Source: Azolla caroliniana
Taxonomy: Eukaryota > Polypodiophyta
Assembly (NCBI GenBank): GCA_043228905.1
Contig: JBHGNT010000005.1
Location: 18,972,001-19,036,000, forward strand
Reading direction: 5' to 3'
Length of the DNA stretch: 64,000 bases
Shown: piece after piece, positions 13,366-24,522 of the stretch
How the letters are laid out: the number at the start of each line of letters is the position of its first letter
Numbering within the stretch: position 1 is the stretch's first letter
Notes under the pieces: model-generated
Told to the model about the DNA's origin: nothing
Databases searched by the model: none
Seen by the model: the letters and a program-made list of their open reading frames with translations, nothing else
Program-made: the position numbers and the translations under genes

Positions 13366-14042
13366 ATGACATTGAAGAGAATATCCAATTGGATGACCTA
13401 GTGGGAACCCTTTTTCTCCACACATAAAAAGATGAAAGTTAGGACATAGAATAGGGTCTTGTAGTTATTTTAAACATATCATTCTCTGTAAACTGGCTCT
13501 GTCTTATTGCATAACAATTTTAAGTAACGTTAACGTGATACTTAGTAAGTGTACTATCTACTAGAAACCCCAAATGATATGCCCGATTTGGTAGTTTAAT
13601 GTTACATTCTTTATCAAGAATATAACTTTTATGCAACCCTTTACCAATCTCGAAGGTAATATTGTTTATTTTAAAGCTAAAGAAGAAGTTATTGTCTTTG
13701 GTGACATGAATGCTCATAAAAGAACTTTGGAACTTGATCAACAACAATGTTTCATGCACATCTGAAGGATGCAAGAGGATATACAATTCTATAGTTGTTC
13801 TTCTATGGATTAAGATGATTGGGATAAGTATGGAAAGTTACTCATGCAAATGGTGTTCACTGTTATCCTTATGGCTCAACACTTATGGTTTTGCATGTAG
13901 AAAACACAATGAAAACAATCTTATTGGCAATGTTCTATTTTCGGAAGGTATTTGGATCAGATACACAAATTCTTTCTTGGTGAATAGACACTGGAATCTA
14001 ATCATAAGACTTTTGTTAAGAATCAAGCTCAACCTAGTCTAG
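13366..14042. other. Spacer, nothing recognised
   Basis: AT-rich sequence with a 110-codon and an 88-codon ORF on opposite strands. Neither resembles a family I know. Probably decayed transposon DNA, given what follows. Confidence 0.4.
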
Positions 14043-14751
14043 TGTGTGAATACACCCTTTCAGAATCTATGAGCACTGAAAGGTCAAAAGTCACCATTCC
14101 TTTCTACACATTCACTACGTGTCATAGAATAATATTCTATGAAACATAACTAATGAGTTCCATACTCCCCAAGAGAGAGTGGGTATTAATGAAGAGAGAG
14201 CGTGACCCTAGATAAAGCACCCTCCTACTTTGTAACAGTCGGTTATCCTCCCTTGTAATGCTACATTTTTGTACTTGATATTCTCCTTGTTAATACACAT
14301 TTTCTTGAGTATTCTCTTATCTATCTTGTGTTTCTCTCCTCTCCTCTCCTCTTTTACACACACATCTCTTCCATTGCACAAAATCATATCTGATTCTTTA
14401 CATGGTATCAGAGCGATTTGGTAGCTTGATTTAGCCCATCCGCATGTGTTGTGTCCTACGCCAACATTCAAGAAGAATCGGCTCATCGCTATCGTAGTGG
14501 CACTGCATAACTCGTGTTCGATAGAGAAGTAAAAGAAAAAAGAAATCTACATCGACATAATGAATACTCAAATGGGGAGAGGTCTCCCTAGCAAGAAGTT
14601 GGACAGAAACAACTTTGCATCTTGGGAGTACAAGATGCACCAATACCTTGTTGGCCAAGGCTATTGGGGTTACATTCAAGGAGCACAAGAAAACAAACCC
14701 AACCCAAAGGATGCCGACTACTCAACATGGGAGAAAGCGGCAACAAGCTTG
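14043..14751 (+). mobile_element. Truncated Ty1/copia element: LTR, primer site and start of gag
   Basis: The primer-binding site TGGTATCAGAGC (14403-14414, initiator tRNA-Met) follows an LTR that ends at 14402. The LTR start near 14043 is a guess. A gag ATG at 14560 opens MNTQMGRGLPSKKLDRNNF, closely like the gag start at 37824, so it belongs to the same family as the element at 31662. Gag resemblance stops near 14751, where the next element begins in the opposite orientation. Confidence 0.7.
14403..14414 (+). other. Primer-binding site (tRNA-iMet) of truncated copia
   Basis: TGGTATCAGAGC is the usual copia primer site, complementary to the 3' end of initiator tRNA-Met. Confidence 0.8.
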
Positions 14752-15065
14752 GATCTTTCATCTTTCAAACGTGAACATGGGCCCTACAACCAAACACTCT
14801 CAAGTGCACCCTCTCAAGTACATCATCATCCTAGAAAAAGACTGATAGAGACAGATTCATGAGGTCAACTGCAGTCCTCATTGTTTCACTCCATAAGAGT
14901 TTAGACAATTTTGAGTGTGATAGTATATATCTTATCTACTCACAAATTGTCCTACTCATCCTCTCAGCCACACCATTGTGCTGAGGTGTTTTCTGAACAC
15001 TCCTCTCAAGCCTAATACTATGCACACAACCATATTGCCCAAATTATCCCCCATGGTCAGCGCCA

Positions 15066-16326
15066 TTATTCGCTCGCGTACATTTCAGCTTGCATTAGGT
15101 AGAGGGAATTCTGTTTTAGACAACTTGTTATGATTAGGGAATCTTTGGTGAGTTTCCATCTTCCTTCACCAAAGTAATTTTCATATCCCTCATCATCAAG
15201 CTTACTAGTGGAGATGATATTCAACGGAATATCTGGTACATACCTTACATCCCTCAATATGAGTTTACTACCCGTATCGGAGACTAAGACTACATCCCCT
15301 ATGCCAACAGCCTTTGTCATACCTTGGTTAGCCATTTTGACTTTACCAAAGTCACCACCGGTATATGAATCAAACATTTCCCGATATGGGGTAATGTGAT
15401 ATGAGGCTCCTGAGTCAATGATCCAGTCAGTTTGTTGACATGCTAAACTATCACAAGAATCATCACGGACAATAATAACATCGCCATCACATGTGGCGGT
15501 TATAGGGTCATTTTTCTTGTCGTTATTGGTTCCATTCTTTTGGTCCCTCTTCTTCTTCCTACAGTGTCTTTCGTAGTGATTTGGACCACCACAATGACGA
15601 CATGAGAAATCTTTCTTGAAGTCTTTCCTACTTCTAGATTTTGACCTCCTGTCAACATTATTTCTATGATCTTGTGGACCCCATCCCGTGTATGGCTTCT
15701 TCCTCTATTGGGGTTGTTTTCTATGACGAAGGCTCCGTGCTCATTGTTGGACTCACGCTCCTTTCGTTGTGCTTCTTCATGTAGAAGACTTGACTTAAAC
15801 GTGTCCAAGGTTAGCTCCTTTTGTTGTGTTGCAGTCCCAAGCATCACATCAAGAGTTTCCCAATTATCTGGGAGAGAGCCTAACAATAACAAAGTCAACA
15901 CCTCATTTGCTAGAGGTATTTCTAGCGAGATTGTTTGACTTATAAGTCCTTGAAACGTGTTTAGATGCTCTGCCATACTAGAGCCATCTTGATATCTAAG
16001 TCTTACAAGTTTCCTAAACACGGAGACTCTATTTAAGGCATTTTTTGTTTGAAACATAGTTTCAATTTTCCCCCATAACTCGTGTGCTTTGGTTTCATCA
16101 ACGAAATTGTTATATAGACTCATGTCTATAAAACAGTTACGAATGTATGATGTGGTTTTTAGATGCATTGATTCCCAAGTTAATGCATCTATGTTCTCGA
16201 GTTTGCTCATACCATGTCGTACGGGCAACCACATGTCCTTACATACCAACATATCTCTCATTTTGGATTTCCAAATGGAGTATTGGGTCTGGTCAACTTA
16301 ATCATCCCACCTAACGATTCATCCAT
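15066..16326 (-). pseudogene. copia gag-protease remnant
   Basis: The gag start is at 16326. Soon after it a frameshift separates the leader from the long frame (16261 down to 15500), which holds a UBN2-type gag with LVRLRYQDGSSMAEHLNTF and a PLANEVLTLLLLGSLPDNWE-like stretch. A second frameshift leads to the zinc knuckle CRHCGGPNHYERHC and then the protease motif DWIIDSGASYHIT near 15430. It continues through VRYVPDIPLNIIS to about 15066. The two frameshifts and the missing pol make it non-functional. Confidence 0.8.
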
Positions 16327-16372
16327 ATTCCAAATCTTTGCGAAGGGTATGAACCTCGGCTCTGATACCACT

Positions 16373-17393
16373 TGTTGTGAATATGAGACTGAATTGGGAT
16401 GATTTAAACTTCAAACACAATTAACACTAGATGAAACCACAAGACGGAAATGAGAGTACACCAAATTTTTAACGTGGAAAACCCAAAATTGGGAAAAACC
16501 ACGAGAACCGTAGGTTCCAAACAACTTCACTATATCTTTGAGTACAACGGAATACGACCTCACTAGAGGGGTGTATCTACCTCAGGCAATGACCTTGGTT
16601 ACAACCTTCACCCAATCAGGTGGATAGAATAACAAGGATTACAAAATGTGTACGAACTCTCTAGGTCTTGACTAGAGAAATGTCCTAGCCTCAAGGCAGC
16701 AGCCTTGCCTACAATCGTCACCCAATTGGGTGGATACAATAACAATAAGCACAAGGAATGCGCTAGTCTCTATAGGTTTTTTTCTAGAGGAAATATATTA
16801 GCTTCAAGGCAACAACCTTGGCTACGATCCTCACCCGATTGGGTGGATAAACCAAGGAAAATGAAAACTAGAAAAACATAAAACGAAGAAACCCGAAACA
16901 AGTAGACAGGACAGGTGTTGTTCAATCGTGGTTCTTCGATAACACGAACAACCTCGTAAGTCTTTGTCTTTGCGTCGGTAGTCCACTCTTCCTCTTGCTC
17001 CCTCTTTTGTTTTCTGTTTTTCTGTTCTTCCCATAGTTTTCTATTTTACTCTCTATTCACTTAGAAAATCAGATCAACACTATGTTTCCCCCTTCTCCTT
17101 TTTATGTTTTTCTCCTTGTTGTTCAACATCTATGTACCTCTGTTCACACACACACCAAAAAACATACAAAAGAAAAGGGTATACATACACACACACACAC
17201 ACACACACATATATGTATATATAAATATAATCATACATAATTATAACTTTTCCCCTTTTTGGCCCTAAGCTAATTCGACGCCCAGCCGACTGGGAGTCGG
17301 TTGTATGCTTAGTCGACTGCTGACACGCAACCGATTCTCAATCAACCCTTTGGTTCTATGTTGTGGGCTCCACATGAGTGGATATGCCCAACA
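16373..17393 (-). repeat. LTR (1021 bp) of the minus-strand copia, with internal triplication
   Basis: TG...CA ends, next to a primer site at 16359-16370. Inside, a block of about 115 bp containing CACCCAATTGGGTGGATA recurs three times (about 16600, 16715, 16830). A hairpin-like ACGTGGAAAACCC / GGGAAAAACCACG pair lies at about 16470-16506. A CA microsatellite is at about 17189-17210. Confidence 0.8.
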
Positions 17394-17540
17394 AATATAC
17401 CATCATTCTCTAGAGAAGCTCGTTCACAATGAGAAGTAGTATTAGACTTTGTTGGGGTTGATAAAGAGAATATATTATACCTCCAATCTGTTACAAATGG
17501 AGGAGGTGATGGAGGTGTAGGGATAGGTACTGAATGTCCC

Positions 17541-18006
17541 TCACACCAAGTCGTCGAATTTCGGGAACTTGACCTCCTCTTTTAAGATGTTTGTGAGCAT
17601 TTCGGCATGGCTAGATCCCTTGAATGGAGTGGTGCCAGATAAGAGCTCATAGAGAAACATCCCCAATGTCCACCAATCCACCGGACTACCATGGCCTTGA
17701 GCAGATATGATCTCTAGAGCTAAGTATTCGTGAGTTTCAACGAATGACATCGATTGAGCCAGTGTCGGCTCCGCAAAAACTTGGATAAGCATCAGATCGA
17801 TCATATCATCGTGATGAGGAGCATGTGTGAGGGTTGACGAGGATCTATATGATCGGCTGATCCAGAGACATGAACCTTCCTCCTCGATAGCCATGGAAAT
17901 TGGAACAAACGACTACTCTGTTATGACAAGGATGATGATGATGATAGGGATCGAAAGAGGCGCATTCGATTATCTAAGGTGGAGGAAGAGCAAGAGAGGC
18001 GCCTCT
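17541..18006 (-). pseudogene. AGC-VIII protein kinase pseudogene, C-lobe part
   Basis: This is the C-lobe half of a plant AGC-VIII Ser/Thr kinase (PINOID/WAG/D6PK group, which act on auxin carriers). The minus-strand frame carries [15 protein letters not shown] and [19 protein letters not shown], then [18 protein letters not shown], and a stop at 17541. Family members have APE where this reads ALE, and continue through subdomains X-XI, which are absent. The N-terminal half is at 29850-30480, about 11.8 kb away. The two join at a CCTCT target duplication once the inserted LTR and gypsy are removed. An in-frame TAA lies in the insertion-loop region, so it is not a working kinase. Confidence 0.85.
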
Positions 18007-18490
18007 TGTTAGGATTTCGGTCCCTCCGAATGGGATACAAGTACCCGACAACGGAAGACCCGATGAGAACCAGATGAGGAGTACCCGGCAACGGAAGACC
18101 CGGTGAGAACCGGATGAGGAGTACCCGGCAACGGAAGATCCGGTGAGAACCGGATGATGCAGGCCCGATGAGAACCTCTCTTCGGATGAAGGGACATATA
18201 TGTAAATATGTCCTAGAGAGCCCACTAGGGCTATATTTGTAAATAGCCCGAAAGTCATATTAGTATAAATATGACCTAGGGCAAACAATATACTTTTGGT
18301 GTTGTTATATTGTTGTAATTGTTGTACAGAGTGTAATAGAGAGAGTGAGAGAGGGAGTGATAGAGAGAGTGTGTCTCTGCTATAACTACCGCCAGGCGAA
18401 GGTTGAGAGCAAGAGGTCGTTGCCTTTGTGCTCCCTGTTGTATTCCTTGACATAGTGATTGTTTGGAGTCTGTGGGCTCCCATGGTTTTT
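18007..18490 (+). mobile_element. Solo copia LTR, left part (split by gypsy)
   Basis: It begins TGTTAGGATTTCGG right after CCTCT (18002-18006). Its right part is 29677-29849, ending TTCTTCACA before a second CCTCT (29850-29854). Together they make about 657 bp, the same family as the LTRs at 40757 and 45508 (shared block GGCTATATTTGTAAATAGCC). Three 40-bp repeats with GAGTACCCGGCAACGGAAGA occur at about 18043-18160. No internal copia region remains, so it is a solo LTR formed before the gypsy entered. Confidence 0.85.
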
Positions 18491-18867
18491 TGTTACCGGT
18501 TGGCAAGAAGGCTTAAGGAGGTCCAAACCAGAGTGTGAAAAAGAATAGTGCCGATCCGGATCCGGATCGATCCCGAAAAGGTGCCGGTTGGCACCGTTTT
18601 GTATTTTGCACCGGAGACCTATATAAAGGCCCAGTTACAATGTAATCGAGAGCGGATAATTAATAGAACTTATTGCCTTAATCTTTCAGTGTTGATTACC
18701 GTTCTGTGCTTATTGTATATCTTACGCGTGTTAATGATGTATTGTTAAGTAATCGATTAAGGTCTAATTAAGCGTTGTGTCGTAAGTCATTTTGTCGTAC
18801 CACCCTTTGGTGAAGTGTCTTAAGTGGACACCCTGTGTTAGGCTGTTGTCCGGCCCTAGGATTAACA
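18491..18867 (+). repeat. 5' LTR of gypsy (377 bp)
   Basis: Starts TGTTACCGGTTGGC and ends GGATTAACA. It has a TATA-like CTATATAAAGG at about 18619. It lacks the 83 bp found in the 3' copy. I could not identify the primer tRNA from the downstream TTTTTGGCGACCACGA. Confidence 0.9.
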
Positions 18868-18918
18868 CAGTTTTTGGCGACCACGATTCCTGCACAATCG
18901 CAGTGAACAGCGGCAGGA

Positions 18919-21017
18919 ATGGACGACTAGGCCAACAGACGACCCGGTTACGGAGAGAGCACGAGACTTGTTGAACGGAGAAGGCGGCGAGAGGCTTTCC
19001 AGCAAGCAGCGGAAGAAATCCGATTGGATCGATCATTTTCCAAAGTGATCCGGAAAGTGGCGGAGGAGTCGCTCCATCTGCAACAAAACGCTTACCCGGA
19101 CGAAGGAAGCAGCTTAAGCAGCCTCCGGGAAGCGGAAACCCTTCTCCAGGTCTTGGCCGGAAGAGACGGCGAATCCGAAGCATTTTCAGCGCTGGAATCG
19201 GATTCGGAAGGGGGTTACAACGCGCACACGAACTATCGCAGCAATAACGACACCCTAGGAGGACCGGAGGACGAGGAGTCGGATACATTACCGACACCGG
19301 AACTTGAGTTAGTAGACCGGGAACCTCCGGCACTAGACATGGAGCAACCTCCGGAGACGGAAAAAGACCGGCAAAAACCTCCAACACCGGAAGTTGAGCC
19401 GGCAACACCAAGGGAAGACCGACAAAGACCTCTGACGCCGACGGAACAGCAGGAAAGACCACCGACACCGCTAGCCTGTGTACCGACACCGGACGACGAC
19501 ATGTCGTTCCAGTACTCCAAGTATCGGGATGACCCGGACACGGAGGCTCATGTTCACGCGTTTCAACAAACATGGGAAGCGAACCATGTGTCACAACGGT
19601 TAACCGCGGCCGAAGAGGAACGATCTAAGATAGCCGAATTCGGCGTGACATTGGAAGGATCGGCCGCCAGATGGCCCGAGACGCAGGATCGCAGCACCAT
19701 CACCACCTTTGCGGACCTGAAAGATAAATTCTTGCACTTCTTTCAGAAGGAGGTGGACCAGAGAGAAATGGTGGGCCTATTTTATACCATCCGGTAGGAC
19801 CCCGGGGAGAGCATTTCGCAGTTTGTCATCCGGTTTCAACGAATGCACAGTCAGCTTACCCGCGCACCTCCGAAGGAAGAAACACGGGCTATATTTTTAG
19901 CCGCGCTGGGGGAACCTCTATGAACGGTATGCACGGTCATCGACTTTCGCATAAGCACCGTCGATCAGGTCATCGACCGGGTTAGAGAAATGGAGATAAC
20001 GAGCTCTTGGCTAACAATGGGAGCCCTCCAACGAGCGTTACCAACCGATGAGGATCTCCGGTTTCGGCAAGCAATCCAATGCACGACCTGCTTGAATTCC
20101 GGACACTCGTCACTGGAGTGCACCATGCGGACGCACTGCTTACTCTGCCAATCTACGAGCCACACGATGGACCCGTGCGAATATAACTTATTGAATCGGC
20201 AAGCACCACCAGTCCGGCAAATCGAGCCACGTAGCAGTCGAGACGAAGAAGACGAACGCTGGTGGCGAGAGGAGCGATATCGACCGACACAGGATGTCAG
20301 GTATGACGATCGGCGAGACAACTATGACCGGTACAAGAGATATGACAAGTACCGAGATTACAATGGACGGTACGAGCATCACAACCGGGATCACTCCCCC
20401 GGGTATCACCAACGACGGGAAGATTACGGGAGGTATGACGACCAACCCCGGCAAGGGTACCGCAACAAAAAGAACTTTAATAAAAAACCACATTTCAAAA
20501 AAGGGAGCCACCCACGTGAACCAGAAAAAGGCGCCTCAAGCAGCCAACCGAACCAAAGCCCCGCGGTTACCGCAAGTCCTCCACCGGGTACAGGAAACAA
20601 TGCCGAATCCAGCAATACCCGGAAAGCATATTGCTACTATTGCCGGCAAGAAGGACATTATAGTAATCAATGTCCGACAAAGAGCTATGACAAGCGACCG
20701 GTAGTAAACATGGTAGTCGCCGAAGTCGCGGACCTGCAGCAGGTTACCACAAGATCGAAGGGCAAGACGACGGAATGGGAAACACAAGAGGCCATCTGGA
20801 AACAGGCAACGGAATGGGTGAAAAAGGCAAATGAGCGAAACATAGCAGAACTTGCGCAGCAAAAGGAGAACACCGAAGAGCTCGCCGGCGGCAATCAAAC
20901 CGAAAACATGAAATGGCAGGCATTGTAGGAATGCCAGATCATGCTGCCGTTAGGAAGACTCTTGCAGCTAGTACCAAGATTCACAGAAGGAATCAAGGCC
21001 GGCATGACGACAGGCGG
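18919..21017 (+). pseudogene. gypsy gag with three zinc knuckles
   Basis: Capsid/nucleocapsid precursor. The ATG at 18919 is followed after three codons by a TAG. The frame then runs through an acidic, proline- and TP-rich N-terminus (19200-19500) and a retrotransposon gag domain (about 19510-19980; DLKDKFLHFFQKEVDQREM). Three CCHC knuckles follow: CTTCLNSGHSSLEC and CLLCQSTSHTMDPC (near 20090-20180), then CYYCRQEGHYSNQC (near 20630). A long RYD-rich basic linker lies between the second and third. TAG at 19795-19797, TGA at 19921-19923 and TAG at 20926-20928 break it. The frame resumes after the solo LTR at 21018-21769. Confidence 0.8.
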
Positions 21018-21769
21018 TGACGGGAACTCAACGCTCCTTATGCACGATGCTCGGCCACAACCGAGCTTAGAATGATACACAGAAAAACGGGAAATAAAAC
21101 ACGACACAAAGAAGAGGAAGATACACAGGAGGTTTACGTGGAAAACCCCAAACTAGGGGAAAAACCACGACAGCCCACAGGCTGCAAACTGTCACTATGT
21201 AAGAATGTACAATAGTGAGTTCACTGAGGCAATGACCTTGTGCTCACAGATCTTCGCCATAGGCGGCGGTTACAACAGAGGCAACGACCTCTTTCTCTCT
21301 CTCAACCTGTACACTGTTACACGCTCTCTCTTCTTGCACCAACAAGAAAATGACAACAACTACACTAAAAGTTTGCCCTAAGTCATATTTATACTAATAT
21401 GACTTTTCGGCTATTTACAAATATAGCCACGGTGGGCTCTTCAGAAACATATTTACGAATATGTCTCTTCATCCGGAGAGCATTCCTCACCGGGTCTGCG
21501 CCATCCGGCTCTCCGTAGCCGGTACTCATCTGGTCTTCACCGGGTCTGCATCATCCGGCTCTCCGTAGCTGGGTACTCCTCATCCGGTTCATACCAGGTC
21601 TGCACCATCCGGCTCTCCGTAGCCGGGTACTCCTCATCCGGTTCATACCGGGTCTGCACCATCCGGCTCTCCGCAACCAGGTACACCTCATACGGTTTCG
21701 GCCTCGGCCGAGTTTGTTCATCGGCACTGTTCTTCTCCCTTCCCATCCGGAGGGACCTGTCTCCCAACA
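21018..21769 (-). mobile_element. Solo copia LTR inside the gypsy (752 bp)
   Basis: Bounded by a perfect 5-bp duplication GGCGG (21013-21017 and 21770-21774). On the plus strand it starts TGACGGGAAC and ends TCTCCCAACA, so its sense is minus. It carries CTCGGCCACAACCGAG, the ACGTGGAAAACCCC hairpin and the TTTACAAATATAGCC block of the same copia family as 40757-46145. Four repeats of about 54 bp containing CATCCGGCTCTCCGTAGC lie at 21485-21710. Removing it restores the gypsy frame across the site. Confidence 0.9.
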
Positions 21770-23409
21770 GGCGGCACACCACCGGCTCCGACATTCTTCT
21801 CAAATCCAGAGGAGGGACCAGCGGTGGTGGACACCAACAGTCCGGCAATTACTGCCATTGTGAAAGGGAAAGAACTCCCCAGCACGATAATAGACGGAGG
21901 CTCCGGCGTTAATGTAATAAGCCTCCGGACGTGCGATGCTCTTGGAATCCAAGAGTGGGAGCCATGTCCGTTCTGGCTCAAAATGGCAGACACAAGCTCG
22001 GTGCGACCGACAGGATTAATACGGGACTTAGAAGTAACCATCGGGGGCCACACATTCCGAATCTCAGCTGTAGTTCTCCAGTTGCACGCTCAAGGAGCGT
22101 ACCCATTATTGTTGGGATGCCCTTGGTTAAAGACGACACACATCAAGCAGAACTAGAGGAGGAATATGATTACGTTCCGGTGGGGAAAAGCGAAGGTACG
22201 GGTACCAACACAACCAAGGAAGGGCACCGGCAAGGATCTGACACCGTTATATGCGGAGTGCGTCAATATGCTGGAAGGATTAGCAGATGAAGAAGAAGAT
22301 CAGTACTTGCAGGAGAACCCGAAGATTGTACCCCTATTCGAAATTGACGTCATCAAAGCGGTATCACCCTACTTACTGCAACCGGACGGAACCAGATAAA
22401 GAAGCAATCCAGGAGTTACGGCAAGCGCAAGAGGCGTTGGAAAGAGAAATGGCCGTATCACAGCGCGTAAAAGCGCCTCAATTAGAAGAGGTAAATCTAG
22501 GAACGGCGGAGGAGGCAAAACCGGTGCACATCGCCAAAGAAATGAATGCAGAGAACAAAACGGCGATAATTACACTCCTCAACGAGTTTCGCGATGTATT
22601 TGCCTAGTCTTACGAGGATATGAGAGGGTTGGATCCTCAGTTGTATCAGCACCAGATACATCTGAGCAAAGACGCCAAGCCGGTAGCCACAACGTCGGTA
22701 CCGGATGAACCCAAACTACGCCGCCAAAGTCAAGGAGGAAATCGACAAATTGTTGAGGGTTGGCTTCATCCGTCCCGTAAAGAAATCTACATGGCTGAGC
22801 CCGATCGTAGTCGTACCGAAGAAGAACGGCAAAATTAGAGTTTGTGTCGACTATCGGAATCTCAATGCGGCAACGATAACGGATGCATTTCCACTTCCGT
22901 TTACGGATGGAGTTTTGGATGCCGTCGCCGGCCATGAAGTCTACAGTTTCTTAGACGGATTCAACGGGTATAATCAGATCCAGATGCACCCTGATGATCA
23001 AGAGAAAACGGCTTTCGTCACCGAATGGGGAGTGTTTGTTGTCGTGGTGATGATGTTCGGACTGAAAACGGCACCGGCAACATTCCAACGGATCATCATG
23101 GAGATCTTTGGCGAATACATACCGGCTTTTATGCAGGTGTTCCTTGACGACTTCGCCGTCTATAGCCGAAAAGAAGATCATTTGCAGCACCTAAGACTAT
23201 GTCTAGAGAAGTGTAGGGCATACCGGCTAAGCCTGAATCCGGCGAAGTGTGTATTTGGAGTGTCCAGCAGAACGCTACTAGGGCATATTGTGAGCAAGGA
23301 AGGCATTGTCGTAGATCCGGACAAAGTAAAAGCAATCTTGGAGGCACCGGCACCAACAACAGCGAAGGCATTGAGCCGTTTCTTAGGACAAATCCGTTGG
23401 CATAGCTAG
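21770..23409 (+). pseudogene. gypsy protease and reverse transcriptase
   Basis: Aspartic protease motif IIDGGSGVNVIS near 21890, then LLGCPWLKTTHIKQN and a TAG at 22154-22156. Frameshifts near 22395 and 22700 and a TAG at 22605-22607 (in the usual FAWSYEDM motif, W lost) follow. The RT frame from 22705 has GFIRPVKKSTWLSPIVVV, PKKNGKIRVCVDYRNLN, FLDGFNGYNQI and the catalytic box QVFLDDFAVYS (the DD pair of the YXDD site), then a thumb with LSLNPAKCVFGV. A TAG ends it at 23407-23409 after FLGQIRWHS. The enzyme would copy RNA to DNA in the particle; this copy is dead. Confidence 0.85.
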
Positions 23410-24047
23410 CTACACCACTGCATGTTGCAGTACACCGAACACCGTTCCAGTGGACCGACGCTGAAGATAAGGCATACCGGGCACTCAAAGTTCTATTATC
23501 GCAAGCGCCGGTAGTGCAACACTCGGATTGGGCGAAGGAATTTCATGTGTTCGTGGATGCGTCCGACGTTGCAATCGGGAGTGCGTTGATGCAACTTACA
23601 GAGCCAAGATGGTACCAGCCTGTATATTACGCAAGCCGAAAGTTATCCCAAGCCGAACGAAATTACTCCACAATGGAAAGGGAAGCTTTAGGCATGATCT
23701 ACAACGTAACAAAATTCAGGCACTATTTATTGGGGAGAAAGTTTTCCTTCCATGTAGATCATTCGGCACTCCTCTACCTAGTATCCAAAGCGTCACTTAC
23801 CGGTAAGTTGGCCCGGTGGACTTTGCTGTTGCAGGAGTTCGAATTCGAGATATTCCACCAACCCGGCATACAGCATGCGGTAGCAGATTATCTAAGCCGG
23901 TTAGATTCCGACGAAATGGGTGACAGAGTACCGGACAAGTTTCCGGATGCTGAGCTATTTCGAGTCACTGCGGAAACGGCAACAGATAAAACGGTGGCAC
24001 CAGAAGACAAGTGGCTAACTAATATGCACCTGTTTCTGAGTACCGGA
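23410..24047 (+). pseudogene. gypsy RNase H domain
   Basis: RNase H of the RT polyprotein, one frame away from the RT. Motifs: FHVFVDASDVAIGSALMQ (first catalytic Asp), YYASRKLSQAERNYSTMERE (catalytic Glu), LGRKFSFHVDHSALLYL (catalytic Asp), and ending HAVADYLSRLDS. The frame is interrupted after LFLSTG by a solo LTR (24048-24522) and continues in phase at 24528. Confidence 0.85.
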
Positions 24048-24522
24048 TGTCATGATAACAATCACATCATGCATCGAAAGGATCATGACACTCACATTAT
24101 GACTTAAAAGGATTTGAACCCACAACCTTGTTGTACACATGTCAAATCCTTAACAATGCATTGTATTAATATTCTTATATGTACAGTCTCTAGAATATGA
24201 AATCTAATATCATAAGAATATTCTATATTACTCTACATTCTAGAATGACCTAGAATATTCTAGAGTGTTCTATACCACTAGAACCTTCTAGAATACTCTA
24301 GAGATCTTCTAGATTACTCTACATTCTAGGATAACCTAGAATATTCTAGAGTGTTCTCTATTACTTATAAATAGGGATCTACCACCCATCCCAAACCTAA
24401 ATTGGTTCAACGTCATTTTGTAGCCTACTCTTTGTAATCCATTTTACGCTTCAATATAATAATTCTCTTTCAATTATCTCTCTATCTCTTTTTCTCTCTC
24501 TTTCTCTCTCTCAGTCTTGACA
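24048..24522 (+). mobile_element. Solo LTR of a chromovirus gypsy (475 bp)
   Basis: Perfect 5-bp duplication CCGGA (24043-24047 and 24523-24527). It starts TGTCATGATAAC and ends AGTCTTGACA. It is the same family as the 3' LTR at 49468-49938. Insert plus duplication is 480 bp, so the surrounding frame is kept. It holds a heat-shock-element-like cluster and a TATA box (see the regulatory entry), and a CT-rich tail. Confidence 0.92.
24252..24373 (+). promoter_or_regulatory. Heat-shock-element-like cluster plus TATA box in LTR
   Basis: AGAATATTCTAGAGTGTTCT at 24252-24271 and again at 24338-24357: alternating GAA/TTC units at 5-bp spacing with one mismatch (GAG). AGAACCTTCTAGAAT at 24280-24294 is a perfect three-unit nGAAnnTTCnnGAAn. 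TATAAATA follows at 24366-24373, 8 bp after the last unit. Heat-shock factors bind this pattern, as in heat-activated plant retrotransposons; binding here is inferred. Confidence 0.6.

Larger units (their letters stand above)
14752..17393 (-). mobile_element. Truncated Ty1/copia element on the minus strand
   Basis: In its own sense: LTR 17393-16373 (starts TGTTGGGCAT, ends CACAACA), primer site 16370-16359, gag, protease and part of integrase, breaking off at 14752. The integrase remnant (15060-14752) includes a TPQHNGVAERM-like block and an LRVFGCRAHVHV-like block. The segment between the pre-integrase zinc region and the integrase core is missing near 15065. There is no RT, RNase H or second LTR. 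It joins a plus-strand copia fragment tail to tail. Confidence 0.8.
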
